A stretch of 64,000 nucleotides of DNA from Dechloromonas denitrificans (GTDB lineage: Bacteria > Pseudomonadota > Gammaproteobacteria > Burkholderiales > Rhodocyclaceae): contig NZ_CP075187.1 of assembly GCF_020510665.1 (NCBI RefSeq), positions 2,983,001 to 3,047,000 on the forward strand, given 5' to 3'. Below the pieces are notes generated by a model. It was given only the letters and a program-made list of their open reading frames with translations. It did not search any database and was not told where the DNA came from. A program made the translations under genes and the position numbers. This document shows positions 9,243 to 17,553 of the stretch, piece by piece (positions within the stretch are counted from its first letter, which is position 1; each line of letters begins with the position of its first letter).

Positions 9243-10940
9243 ATGAGCGCCGGCAATCCACTTTCCGGCGCAGTTCTGCTCAGGGCGTTCGAGCAAAGCC
9301 ATGAAGCGATCCTGATCAGCGATCGCAATAACCGGGTTATCGCGGTCAACCCCGCGTTTTCCGCGTTAACCGGTTATACGCTTGATGAAATTTCCGGGCA
9401 GGACCCCAAGTTTCTCGCCTCAGGACGGGTTTCCAGCGATTTCTACGCCGACATGTGGCAAACACTGAGCGAGCAGGATTTCTGGGAAGGCGAAATCTGG
9501 GACAAGCGCAAGGACGGCAGCATCTACCCGAAATGGCTGGCCATCTCGATCATTCGCGATGATCGCGGCGAGGTACGCAACTACGTCGCCAGCTTTACCG
9601 ACATTACGGCCAGCAAGGAAGCGGCCGATCGACTGGCCCACCTGGCCTACCATGATCCACTGACCGAATTACCCAACCGGCTGGCCTTCGAGCTGCATCT
9701 CTCACAGGCGCTGCGCCTCGCCCAGCGTGAAGGCCGGCAGTTGGCCCTGATGTTGATCGACCTCGACAACTTCAAGAATATCAACGACACACTCGGCCAC
9801 CACTTCGGCGACGCCCTGCTCCAGAGAGTCGCCGCCCGACTGCGCGAATGTGTCCGCTCAAGCGACCTGGTTGCCCGACTCGGCGGCGATGAGTTTGTTG
9901 TCGTCCTGCCCGAAATCAGCAGCCCGCGCACAGCCACCCGCGTGGCCGAGAAAATCAATCGCCAGCTGGCGGAACCGACGCAAATCGAAGAACACCTCCT
10001 GTACGCCACGCCGAGCATCGGGATCAGCCTCTACCCCGGCGATGGCGACGATGCAGGAACGCTGCTGCGCAACGCCGATGCCGCGATGTATCACGCCAAG
10101 AACAGCGGCCGGAACAACCATCAGTTCTACGCGGCGCAAATGAACGAGGCGGCCAGCGAGCGACTGCAATTTGAAAGCGCCCTGCGCCAGGCCATCTCGA
10201 ATCTTTCGCCCGCGGCCAGCGACTTCGTGCTGCATTTCCAGCCGCAGATTCATGCCGCGAGCGGTCGCGTCATCGGCCTTGAAGCCCTGTTGCGCTGGAC
10301 GCATCCGACGCTGGGCCCGGTCTCGCCCAATCGGTTCATCGGCATTGCCGAAGAAACCGGCCTAATCCAGCCCATCGGCGACTGGGTCATCTGGGAAGCC
10401 TGCCGCCACCTGAGCGCAATGAAGGCACGCGGCATCAACAACGTCCGCATGGCGATCAACGTCTCGGCACACCAACTACGCAGCGACAGCCTGATTTCCC
10501 TGATTCACGGCGCCATGGCGTGCTACGAGCTGACGCCTTCGGAGCTGGAGCTTGAAGTGACCGAGACCACGGCGATGCAGAACCCGGAAGCGACACGCGG
10601 CATTCTCGACCGGCTCGCCGCGATGGGCATCAAGCTGGCGATCGACGATTTTGGCACCGGCTATTCCTCGCTGGCCTACCTCAAGCATTTGCCGATCCAC
10701 CGGCTCAAGCTCGACCGCTCCTTCGTCAAGGATCTGGAAGAGGACGCCAACGATGCGGCGATTTGTGCCGCGACCATCGCCCTCGGCCACAACCTGGGCT
10801 TGGAACTGGTTGCCGAAGGGGTGGAAACCGATCTCCAGCGCGAGTTTCTCTCGCGCCTCGGCTGCGACGTGCTGCAAGGCTTTTTCTACAGCCGTGCCCT
10901 GCCCTTCGAAGAGGCGCTGGCCTACATCCAGGCCAGCTAG
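9243..10940 (+). CDS. PAS-GGDEF-EAL cyclic-di-GMP synthase/phosphodiesterase
   Basis: A 565-residue enzyme with a PAS/PAC sensor (about 13-125), a GGDEF domain with intact GGDEF at residues 214-218 and an RxxD inhibitory site (RSSD) five residues before it, and an EAL domain with EAL at 347-349 and DDFGTGYS from residue 468. Both catalytic signatures look competent, so it could make and break cyclic di-GMP. There is no membrane segment or signal peptide, so it is cytoplasmic. Its stop codon overlaps that of the convergent gene within CTAG. Which activity dominates cannot be read from sequence. Confidence 0.95.
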   Translation: MSAGNPLSGAVLLRAFEQSHEAILISDRNNRVIAVNPAFSALTGYTLDEISGQDPKFLASGRVSSDFYADMWQTLSEQDFWEGEIWDKRKDGSIYPKWLAISIIRDDRGEVRNYVASFTDITASKEAADRLAHLAYHDPLTELPNRLAFELHLSQALRLAQREGRQLALMLIDLDNFKNINDTLGHHFGDALLQRVAARLRECVRSSDLVARLGGDEFVVVLPEISSPRTATRVAEKINRQLAEPTQIEEHLLYATPSIGISLYPGDGDDAGTLLRNADAAMYHAKNSGRNNHQFYAAQMNEAASERLQFESALRQAISNLSPAASDFVLHFQPQIHAASGRVIGLEALLRWTHPTLGPVSPNRFIGIAEETGLIQPIGDWVIWEACRHLSAMKARGINNVRMAINVSAHQLRSDSLISLIHGAMACYELTPSELELEVTETTAMQNPEATRGILDRLAAMGIKLAIDDFGTGYSSLAYLKHLPIHRLKLDRSFVKDLEEDANDAAICAATIALGHNLGLELVAEGVETDLQREFLSRLGCDVLQGFFYSRALPFEEALAYIQAS

Positions 10941-12436
10941 CGAATCACCTTGCGCCACTCCGCTTCAAAATAGCGGACCAGCACCTGATTGTTCAATCGA
11001 TTGACCTCGGCCGGCAAGCGCGCCATATCGGCTGGAAAATCGAACAGGCTGCGCGTTGTCGCCAGTGTCAAAAATCGCGTTTTGGCGGCGTCGACCGCGA
11101 CAGGCTCGAAAGCCTGCCGCCCGGCGATGATGTAGCCCCATTCACCGAAAGAAGGCACCAATGCGTGATACGGCGCGGTCTTCAGGCCGACATCCTCCAG
11201 CGTCGTCACGACGCACCAGAACGATTGCCGGGCGTAGAGCGGCGAGGTCGACTGAACCACGATCAAGCCATGCGCCGACAGGCGTTTTTCGAGCAAACGG
11301 TAAAACGCCGCGGTGTACAGCTTGCCGAGCGCAAAATTGGCCGGATCGGGAAAGTCGACCACGATAAAGTCGAAATGCTCGCGATTGTTCTCCAGCCACT
11401 GCAAGGCATCGGCATTGACCACCGTCACCCGATCAGCCTTGAGCGCCCCCTGATTCAGCGCAACCAGCGCCGGAGCCGTTGAAAACAACGCGGTCATCGC
11501 CGGATCGAGATCAACCAGCGTGACCGCTTCGATATTCGGGTATTTCAAAATTTCACGTACCGCCAGCCCGTCGCCGCCGCCCAGCACCAGCACGCGCTTG
11601 GCCCACGGCAGACTGGCCAGGCCGGGATGCACCAGCGCCTCGTGATAGCGATATTCATCGTGCGACGAAAACTGCAGATTGTTGTTCAGGAACAGGCGCA
11701 GGTCATCGCGCCAGCGCGTCACGACGATCCGCTGATAAGGCGTCGATTCGGCATGGACGATATCGTCGGCATAAAGATGATTTTCGGCCAGCGAGGTGAG
11801 TTGGCCAGCCCCGGCAAAGCCCGCCAGCAACACTCCGAAAGCCGCCCAGCTTTGCACCGCCAGCGCCTGCCGCCCTGGCAATTGCTCGCGAAAGACACGC
11901 AAGGCCCAGAGCGCCACGCCGACGTTGAGCAAGCCGAAAAGCAGCCCTGTCCGCATCATGCCGAGATGCGGTGCAAGCACCAGCGGAAACAGGACTGACA
12001 CAACCAGCGCACCGAGATAATCGAAAGTAAGTACTTGCGACACCAGGTCCTTGAAGTCCAAATCGCGCTTCAGGATGCGCATGACCAGCGGAATTTCCAG
12101 ACCGACCAGCACGCCGACGCCGAACACCGCCAGGTAAAGGACCAGCTTGAACGGCCCGGCCAGCCAGGTAAAAACCAGGAACAGCGCAACGGCCGAAAAG
12201 CCGCCGAGCAGGCCGACCATCAATTCAATCTGGATGAAACGCCCGACCAGATCGCGCGTGATGTATTTCGACAACCAGGAACCGACACCCATGGCGAACA
12301 AATAAGTGCCGATCACGGTCGAAAACTGGGTCACCGAGTCGCCCAGCAGATAAGACGACAACGCCCCGGCCACCAACTCGTAAGCCAGACCGCAAGAAGC
12401 AATGACAAAAACCGAAAAAAGGAGGGCATGCCGCAT
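10937..12436 (-). CDS. Membrane-anchored spermidine-synthase-like protein
   Basis: About 499 residues from the ATG at 12436. The first ~210 residues contain a series of hydrophobic helices, and the C-terminal half is a Rossmann methyltransferase/aminopropyltransferase domain with LVLGGGDGLAVREI, the acidic LVDLDPAM and the VVDFPDP segment. This architecture is known for predicted polyamine aminopropyltransferases with an N-terminal transporter-like domain. The frame is open to 12619, but that extension would overlap the divergent yceI-like gene. No AdoMet decarboxylase or other polyamine gene is next to it, so the substrate is uncertain. Confidence 0.85.
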   Translation of the reverse strand: MRHALLFSVFVIASCGLAYELVAGALSSYLLGDSVTQFSTVIGTYLFAMGVGSWLSKYITRDLVGRFIQIELMVGLLGGFSAVALFLVFTWLAGPFKLVLYLAVFGVGVLVGLEIPLVMRILKRDLDFKDLVSQVLTFDYLGALVVSVLFPLVLAPHLGMMRTGLLFGLLNVGVALWALRVFREQLPGRQALAVQSWAAFGVLLAGFAGAGQLTSLAENHLYADDIVHAESTPYQRIVVTRWRDDLRLFLNNNLQFSSHDEYRYHEALVHPGLASLPWAKRVLVLGGGDGLAVREILKYPNIEAVTLVDLDPAMTALFSTAPALVALNQGALKADRVTVVNADALQWLENNREHFDFIVVDFPDPANFALGKLYTAAFYRLLEKRLSAHGLIVVQSTSPLYARQSFWCVVTTLEDVGLKTAPYHALVPSFGEWGYIIAGRQAFEPVAVDAAKTRFLTLATTRSLFDFPADMARLPAEVNRLNNQVLVRYFEAEWRKVIR

Positions 12437-12530
12437 GGGCTGCGATGCTAACCTGAAACCGTGCAACCGGCCATGCAGGCTCGGCCGTACAGCCGCCAAT
12501 CCGAAATCCGGTTCCTCAGGAGCGTAGACC

Positions 12531-13094
12531 GTGACAGCCAGAATCAGCCTGCTCGCTTTGCTCGCCAGCCTTGCCTGGCCACTGGCCGCCGCCGAATATG
12601 CGATTGACGCCAGCCACACTTACGCCAGTTTCGAAATCGATCACCTCGGCTTCTCGACCCAGCGCGGCCAGTTCACCGCCACATCCGGCAGCATCGAATA
12701 CGATCCGGAAACACGCAGCGGCAAGATCGACATCCGCATCGCGGCGGACTCGATCGATACCGGCTTCAAGCCGCGCGACGATGTGCTGCGTAGCGCCGAC
12801 TGGTTCAATGCGAGCGACTTTCCCGACATCCTGTTTCGCAGCCAGCGCCTGATTTTTAACGAAGATAGCCCCAATGCCGTCGAAGGCACGCTGACGCTGC
12901 TCGGCACGACCCGACCAATGCGTCTTGAGATCACCCGTTTCAAATGCGGCCTCAACCTCGTCCTGCGCAAACGTGGCTGCGGGGCCGATGCGCAGGGTGT
13001 CTTGCGGCGCTCCGAATTCGGCCTGAACAACGGCTTGCCCTTCATCGGCGACGAAGTTCGTCTGCGCATTCAGGTCGAGGCCTATCTGCCGTAA
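12531..13094 (+). CDS. YceI-family periplasmic lipid-binding-like protein
   Basis: A 187-residue exported protein starting at GTG (12531) with a signal peptide ending near LAAAEYA. The body has the YceI beta-barrel pattern: the DASHTYASFEIDHLGFS opening, GSIEYDP, and RSADWFNASDFPDI. Family members bind polyisoprenoid or other amphiphilic molecules in the periplasm. Three Cys residues in the C-terminal third could allow a disulfide. Divergent from the spermidine-synthase-like gene. The ligand is unknown. Confidence 0.9.
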   Translation: MTARISLLALLASLAWPLAAAEYAIDASHTYASFEIDHLGFSTQRGQFTATSGSIEYDPETRSGKIDIRIAADSIDTGFKPRDDVLRSADWFNASDFPDILFRSQRLIFNEDSPNAVEGTLTLLGTTRPMRLEITRFKCGLNLVLRKRGCGADAQGVLRRSEFGLNNGLPFIGDEVRLRIQVEAYLP

Positions 13095-13196
13095 CGCGCC
13101 AGGACGCCCGGCCTGCCGGCCCCCGCACTAAAGTCATGTGCTGAAGCCCTGTTTCTGAGAAAATAGCACCCCCATTTTTGTTGTTTCCGGACTCAC

Positions 13197-14306
13197 ATGC
13201 CCCCCCATCCCGCCATTGCCACCACTGCCGAAATCGTTGCCGAACTGAAGGCAGGCCGCATGGTCATCCTGGTCGATGAAGAAGACCGCGAGAACGAGGG
13301 CGACCTCGTCATGGCCTCCGAGCACATCACGCCGGAAGCGATCAATTTCATGGCCAAACATGGCCGCGGCCTGATCTGCCTGACCCTGACCGAAGAGCGC
13401 TGCAAGAAATTCGGCCTGGTCCAGATGGCGCGCAACAACAAGACCCAGTACGGCACCGCTTTCACCGTCTCGATCGAAGCGGCCGAAGGCGTGACCACCG
13501 GCATTTCCGCCGCTGACCGCGCCCGCACCATCCAGGTCGCCGTGAACAAGAATTCGACGCCGGACGACATCGTCCAGCCCGGCCACGTTTTCCCGATTAC
13601 CGCCCGCCCCGGTGGCGTGCTGGTTCGCGCCGGTCACACCGAAGCCGGTTGCGACCTGGCCGGCATGGCCGGTCTGGAACCGTCCTCGGTGATCTGCGAG
13701 ATCATGAACGACGACGGCACGATGGCCCGCCTGCCGGAACTGATCGAATTCGCCAAGCAGCATGGTTTGAAGATCGGCACCATCGCCGACCTGATTCACT
13801 ACCGCGCCGCTTCGGAAACGCTGGTCGAACGCGTCACCAGCAAGCCGGTGCAAACCGCCCACGGTGAATTCACCCTCCACGCCTATGTCGACCGCGCCAG
13901 TGGTGCAACGCATCTGGCACTGGTCAAGGGCGATATCCCGGCCGGTGGCGAAACGCTGGTCCGCGTGCATGAGCCGCTTTCCGTGCTCGACTTCCTCGAC
14001 CCGGGCAGCAAGCGCCAGTCTTTTTCGATCGACGAAGCACAGGCCGCGCTGGCCAAGTTCGGCCACGGCGTGATCGTCCTGATGCACCGCCCGGAAGACG
14101 GCGAAGACCTGCTCGCTCGCCTGACCGGCACCGCCCCCAGCGCGCCGATCAAGTGGGACCCGCGCACTTACGGCATCGGCGCGCAAATCCTGCGCGACCT
14201 CGGTGTCACCAAGATGCGCCTGCTCTCCAGCCCCCGCAAAATGCCCTCGATGACCGGCTTTGAACTGCAAGTCACCGGTTTTGTCACCTCTACTGCCGAG
14301 CTCTAA
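13197..14306 (+). CDS. ribB: 3,4-dihydroxy-2-butanone-4-phosphate synthase fused to a degenerate RibA-like domain
   Basis: Makes the four-carbon precursor of riboflavin from ribulose 5-phosphate. The N-terminal ~205 residues carry the RibB signatures (DEEDRENEGD near residue 26, GHTEAGCDLA near 147). The C-terminal ~160 residues resemble GTP cyclohydrolase II, but the three zinc-binding cysteines are missing and the half contains no cysteine at all, so it should not have RibA activity. This matches the RibB-X type fusion known in proteobacteria. No FMN riboswitch fits in the 102 bases upstream. ribH follows after three bases. Confidence 0.92.
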   Translation: MPPHPAIATTAEIVAELKAGRMVILVDEEDRENEGDLVMASEHITPEAINFMAKHGRGLICLTLTEERCKKFGLVQMARNNKTQYGTAFTVSIEAAEGVTTGISAADRARTIQVAVNKNSTPDDIVQPGHVFPITARPGGVLVRAGHTEAGCDLAGMAGLEPSSVICEIMNDDGTMARLPELIEFAKQHGLKIGTIADLIHYRAASETLVERVTSKPVQTAHGEFTLHAYVDRASGATHLALVKGDIPAGGETLVRVHEPLSVLDFLDPGSKRQSFSIDEAQAALAKFGHGVIVLMHRPEDGEDLLARLTGTAPSAPIKWDPRTYGIGAQILRDLGVTKMRLLSSPRKMPSMTGFELQVTGFVTSTAEL

Positions 14307-14309
14307 ACC

Positions 14310-14783
14310 ATGGCCCGCTTTGAAAATATCTTTGAATACGACAACAACCTGAACGGCGCCGGCCTCAAAGTCGGCATCGTGATGGCCCGTTTCAACCTGC
14401 CGGTCTGCGAAGCCCTGCTCTCCTCCTGCGTTGCCGAACTCAAGCGCCTCGGCGTGGCCGATGCCGACATGACCATCGCCAACGTGCCCGGCGCACTGGA
14501 AGTACCGCTCGTCCTGCAAACCATGGCCCAGAGCGGCAGCTTTGACGCACTGGTCGCCCTCGGCGCGGTCATCCGCGGCGACACCTACCACTTCGAAGTC
14601 GTCTCCAACGACGCCTGCCGCGCCATCATGGAAGTCCAGCTCGACACCGGCGTGCCTATCGCCAACGGCATCCTGACCTGCGACACCGACGAACAAGCCG
14701 AAATCCGTACCCAGCCGAAGGGTGCCGATTGCGCCCAGGCCGCCGTCGAAATGGCCAATCTTCAGAAAGCCCTGCTCCAATGA
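14310..14783 (+). CDS. ribH: 6,7-dimethyl-8-ribityllumazine synthase
   Basis: Condenses the RibB product with the ribitylamino-uracil intermediate in riboflavin synthesis. 157 residues, normal length; it shows the VGIVMARFN opening, the [12 protein letters not shown] segment and [14 protein letters not shown] with the catalytic His. It is three bases after ribB, and its stop overlaps the nusB start as ATGA. Confidence 0.97.
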   Translation: MARFENIFEYDNNLNGAGLKVGIVMARFNLPVCEALLSSCVAELKRLGVADADMTIANVPGALEVPLVLQTMAQSGSFDALVALGAVIRGDTYHFEVVSNDACRAIMEVQLDTGVPIANGILTCDTDEQAEIRTQPKGADCAQAAVEMANLQKALLQ

Positions 14784-15268
14784 CCACCTTCACCAGCGAC
14801 ACCGAACAGCCCGAAGAACCCAAGGCACCGCCCAAGTCGGCCCGCCGTCGTTCGCGCGAGTTCATCCTGCAAGGCCTCTACCAGTGGCGCGTCGGCGGCG
14901 CCGACGAGGCCGCCATCGAAGCCTACGCCCCGGAAATGGAAGGTTTTGCCAAGGCTGACCGCGAGTTCTTCGTCGGCACGCTGCGCGGCGTCATCGGCCA
15001 GCGCGAAGCCCTGGTGGCGCAGATCACCGCCCACCTCGACCGCCCGTTCAGCGAACTGTCGCCGATCGAAGCCTGCGTGCTGATGATGGGCTGTTTCGAG
15101 ATGAAGCATCACCCGGAAACGCCCTACCGCGTGGTGATCAACGAAGCGATCGAACTAGCCAAGTCGTTTGGCGGCACCGATGGACACAAGTACGTCAATG
15201 GCGTACTCGACAAGATTGCCGCCATCGCCCGGCCGGACGAAGTCGCCGCCAAGAAGAAGGCCCACTGA
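14780..15268 (+). CDS. nusB: Transcription antitermination factor NusB
   Basis: Binds boxA RNA with S10 for rRNA antitermination. 162 residues from the ATG overlapping the ribH stop. The N-terminal ~20 residues are acidic and Pro-rich, then the all-helical core begins with [16 protein letters not shown] and runs to [17 protein letters not shown]. The ribH-nusB coupling is conserved in many bacteria. Confidence 0.96.
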   Translation: MTTFTSDTEQPEEPKAPPKSARRRSREFILQGLYQWRVGGADEAAIEAYAPEMEGFAKADREFFVGTLRGVIGQREALVAQITAHLDRPFSELSPIEACVLMMGCFEMKHHPETPYRVVINEAIELAKSFGGTDGHKYVNGVLDKIAAIARPDEVAAKKKAH

Positions 15269-15272
15269 CACC

Positions 15273-16271
15273 ATGGCCGGTGAGTTTGCGCTGATCGACA
15301 AGTATTTCGCCCGGCCAACCCCATCGGCCGTGCTTGGCCCCGGCGACGACTGCGCACTGCTGCAACCAACTGCCGGCAAGCAACTCGCCGTGACCACCGA
15401 CATGCTGGTCGCCGGCACACACTTCCTGCCCGATACCGATCCGAAGAACCTCGGCTGGAAAGCCTTGGCAGTCAATCTTTCCGATCTCGCCGCAATGGGC
15501 GCCAAGCCGCGCTGGGTCACACTGGCCGGGGCGCTTCCCTTCCCCCAGGGGGACTTCCTTCGGGGCGCGGTCGACGAGCCCTGGATTGCCAAATTCGCCG
15601 AAGGCTTTTTTGCTTGCGCCGCTGAATATGGCGTCGATGTCGTCGGTGGCGACACGACCAAAGGCCCGCTCAACGTCTGCATCACCGCCATGGGCGAAGT
15701 CGAACCCGGCCATGCCTTGCGTCGCGACGGCGCCAAGGCTGGCGACCAGATCTGGGTTTCCGGTCGTCCCGGGCTGGCCAGCCTCGGCCTCGCGCAATTG
15801 CAAGGCCGCATCGAGCTGCCCGCCCCGTGGCAACGCCTGTGCATCGGCGCTCTCGAAAAGCCGCGCCCGCGCGTCGCTCTCGGCCAGGCACTGGTCGGCA
15901 TTGCCAGCGCCGCCATCGATGTCTCCGACGGCCTGCTCGCCGATCTCGGCCACATTGCCGAACGCTCCGGCTGCGCTGCCGCCGTCAAACTCGTCCAGCT
16001 GCCGCACCTGCCCAAGGGCGAGAGCTACGACGCCGTGCTACGCAAAATGGCCCTCGAATGCCAGTTGACCGGGGGAGACGACTACGAACTGTGTTTTACC
16101 GCACCGTTCGACCAGCATCTCGCCATTGGCCGGATTGCCGCCGAACTCGAACTGCCGCTCTGGTGCATCGGCGAAATGACCGAAGGTACGGCCGGCCAGG
16201 TCACCGTTTTCGACCCGGATGACAAACCGGTCGAATTCGAGTCCAAGGGTTACGACCACTTTTCGGCCTGA
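15273..16271 (+). CDS. thiL: Thiamine-monophosphate kinase
   Basis: Phosphorylates thiamine monophosphate to the active diphosphate. 332 residues from the ATG at 15273, four bases after nusB; the open frame upstream overlaps nusB. Motifs include GPGDDCALL, TTDMLVAGTHF, the DVVGGDTTKG loop, DVSDGLLADLGHI and GGDDYELCFT, all typical of the ThiL/PurM fold. The nusB-thiL-pgpA order is common in proteobacteria. Confidence 0.97.
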   Translation: MAGEFALIDKYFARPTPSAVLGPGDDCALLQPTAGKQLAVTTDMLVAGTHFLPDTDPKNLGWKALAVNLSDLAAMGAKPRWVTLAGALPFPQGDFLRGAVDEPWIAKFAEGFFACAAEYGVDVVGGDTTKGPLNVCITAMGEVEPGHALRRDGAKAGDQIWVSGRPGLASLGLAQLQGRIELPAPWQRLCIGALEKPRPRVALGQALVGIASAAIDVSDGLLADLGHIAERSGCAAAVKLVQLPHLPKGESYDAVLRKMALECQLTGGDDYELCFTAPFDQHLAIGRIAAELELPLWCIGEMTEGTAGQVTVFDPDDKPVEFESKGYDHFSA

Positions 16272-16275
16272 GCCC

Positions 16276-16761
16276 ATGGCCAAGCGTCCGACCCTGACTT
16301 TCCTCCTCGCCCACCCGGCGCATTTCCTCGCCTGCGGTTGCGGCAGTGGCCTCGCCCCGTGGGCACCGGGCACCTTCGGCACGCTCTTCGCGTGGTTCAG
16401 CTTCCTGATGTTCCGGCCGCACTACAGCGACTTCGCGCTGCTTGCCGCTTTTGCCATCGCCTATCTGGCCGGCATCTGGATCATCGATGTCGCCGGCAAG
16501 GCCCTGGGCGACCCCGACCACGGCAGCATTGTCTGGGATGAAATCGTTCCCTTCTGGCTGGTCCTGCTGATGACGCCGGACAGCTTCCTGTGGCAACTAT
16601 CCGCCTTCGCGCTGTTCCGCTATTTCGACATCACCAAGCCGCAGCCGGCCCGCTACTTCGACGAACACGTCAAGAACGGCTTCGGCGTCATGGCCGACGA
16701 TCTTGTCGCCGCCGGCTACACCCTGCTCTCGCTCGCCCTGCTCAAAATCGTTTTCGCCTGA
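16276..16761 (+). CDS. pgpA: Phosphatidylglycerophosphatase A
   Basis: Inner-membrane phosphatase that converts phosphatidylglycerophosphate to phosphatidylglycerol. 161 residues from the ATG at 16276, four bases after thiL. It shows the GSGLAPWAPGTFGTL opening, the DHGSIVWDEIVPFW segment with conserved acidic residues, and about four hydrophobic helices. Last gene of the ribB-ribH-nusB-thiL-pgpA run. Confidence 0.95.
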   Translation: MAKRPTLTFLLAHPAHFLACGCGSGLAPWAPGTFGTLFAWFSFLMFRPHYSDFALLAAFAIAYLAGIWIIDVAGKALGDPDHGSIVWDEIVPFWLVLLMTPDSFLWQLSAFALFRYFDITKPQPARYFDEHVKNGFGVMADDLVAAGYTLLSLALLKIVFA

Positions 16762-16816
16762 CGAAGCATCGCCAAAGGCATAAACTATCGGTGCCCAATT
16801 CAACCGGAGCATCGCC

Positions 16817-17095
16817 ATGAGCCACAAGCATGCCCACCTGATGCGCAGCATCTTCCAGGACCCACCATCGGCCAATATTCACTGGCGCGAAATCGAATCC
16901 TTGCTGCACCACCTCGGCGCTGACATCGAGCCATCGCACGGCGCCCGCTTCAAGATCACCCTGAACAAGATCGAAGCCTTCCTGCATCATCCGCATAACA
17001 GCAACACCTGCAGCCGGACCGACATCAAAGCGCTGCGCGAAGTACTGACCCATGCGGGAGTGACGCTGTCAGCTTATGAGGCGGGCGAGGTCTGA
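16817..17095 (+). CDS. Solitary HicA-like protein
   Basis: A 92-residue protein resembling the HicA/YcfA mRNA-interferase fold: a helix with WREIESLLHHLGA, then SHGARFKITLN with a candidate catalytic His at residue 41, and a C-terminal helix ending in the LREVLTHAGVT pattern. No HicB antitoxin frame is adjacent on either strand, so it is not a classical toxin-antitoxin pair. A GGAG ribosome site is eight bases before the ATG. The stop codon lies in the loop of a perfect hairpin. Fold assignment is moderate; function unknown. Confidence 0.75.
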   Translation: MSHKHAHLMRSIFQDPPSANIHWREIESLLHHLGADIEPSHGARFKITLNKIEAFLHHPHNSNTCSRTDIKALREVLTHAGVTLSAYEAGEV

Positions 17096-17104
17096 GACCT
17101 CGCC
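17084..17104 (+). terminator. Perfect hairpin around the hicA-like stop codon
   Basis: GGCGAGGTC (17084-17092) and GACCTCGCC (17096-17104) form a 9-bp stem whose three-base loop is the TGA stop. No T run follows on either strand, so it may protect the 3' end or act between convergent genes rather than as a standard terminator. Confidence 0.5.
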
Positions 17105-17119
17105 AAGAGCCGGACAAAC

Positions 17120-17299
17120 CTACTCCGGCGCACCCGGCAAATTCAGCTGTATACGCCACGCACCTTCGTTAATGCTCGCCGCATGGCGCGCACTGTGATT
17201 GGCTGCATGATGCAGGCGCTGCATCGCCGCCACATAGCGCACCAGTCCTTCGGTAAAGTTATTCAACGCACGTTGCAAATTGGGTTTCTCACTTTTCAT
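17120..17299 (-). CDS. Unrecognised 59-residue basic protein
   Basis: I choose the ATG at 17299 because a strong GGAGGT ribosome site precedes it; the open frame extends further upstream without one. The product is 59 residues, His/Asn/Arg-rich, probably helical (RALNNFTEGLVRYVAAMQRLHH), with no signal peptide or membrane segment. I do not recognise a family. It is convergent with the hicA-like gene. Confidence 0.55.
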   Translation of the reverse strand: MKSEKPNLQRALNNFTEGLVRYVAAMQRLHHAANHSARHAASINEGAWRIQLNLPGAPE

Positions 17300-17376
17300 G
17301 GCACCTCCGGATTCAAAATTTGATTCTCGGAAAGCGAGATGACAGGAATATGAACCGTAGATTGCTTTGAAAAGAC

Positions 17377-17405
17377 GCAAAAAAGCCACCCGGAGGTGGC
17401 TTTTT
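17377..17405 (-). terminator. Terminator of tRNA-Arg
   Basis: GCCACC/GGTGGC stem (17385-17390 with 17395-17400) with a CGGA loop. On the minus strand it is followed by a run of six T (complement of 17379-17384), and on the plus strand by TTTTT, so it may work in both directions. Confidence 0.8.
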
Positions 17406-17413
17406 CTCAATTC

Positions 17414-17490
17414 TGGCGCGCCCGAGACGATTCGAACGTCCGACCCTTGCCTTCGGAGGGCAATACTCTATCCAGCTGAGCTACGGGCGC
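17414..17490 (-). tRNA. tRNA-Arg (anticodon CCG)
   Basis: Read on the minus strand, the acceptor stem GCGCCCG pairs with CGGGCGC, followed by discriminator G and an encoded CCA (17414-17416). The D arm is AGCTCAGCTGGATAGAGT and the anticodon loop CTCCGAA gives CCG. The T arm GGACGTTCGAATCGTCT is normal. Confidence 0.96.
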
Positions 17491-17501
17491 GCGGGAGCCG
17501 G

Positions 17502-17530
17502 ATTTTACCTTTTGTCGCCGACGCCGTCCA
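17502..17530 (-). promoter_or_regulatory. Sigma-70 promoter of tRNA-Arg
   Basis: On the minus strand TGGACG (17530-17525) and TAAAAT (17507-17502) are 17 bases apart, with the tRNA 5' end 12 bases beyond the -10 box, so the leader would be very short. Confidence 0.65.
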
Positions 17531-17553
17531 TGTAATTGCGAAAACCGGGCGGA

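Noticed and set aside
7794..9302. Minus-strand 502-residue frame across pth and ychF
   Set aside because: High-GC shadow of two well-identified genes.
13095..13196. FMN riboswitch ahead of ribB
   Set aside because: Only about 100 bases and none of the conserved helices of that element.
13134..14780. Minus-strand 548-residue frame opposite ribB-ribH
   Set aside because: Antisense artefact; the plus-strand genes have conserved motifs throughout.
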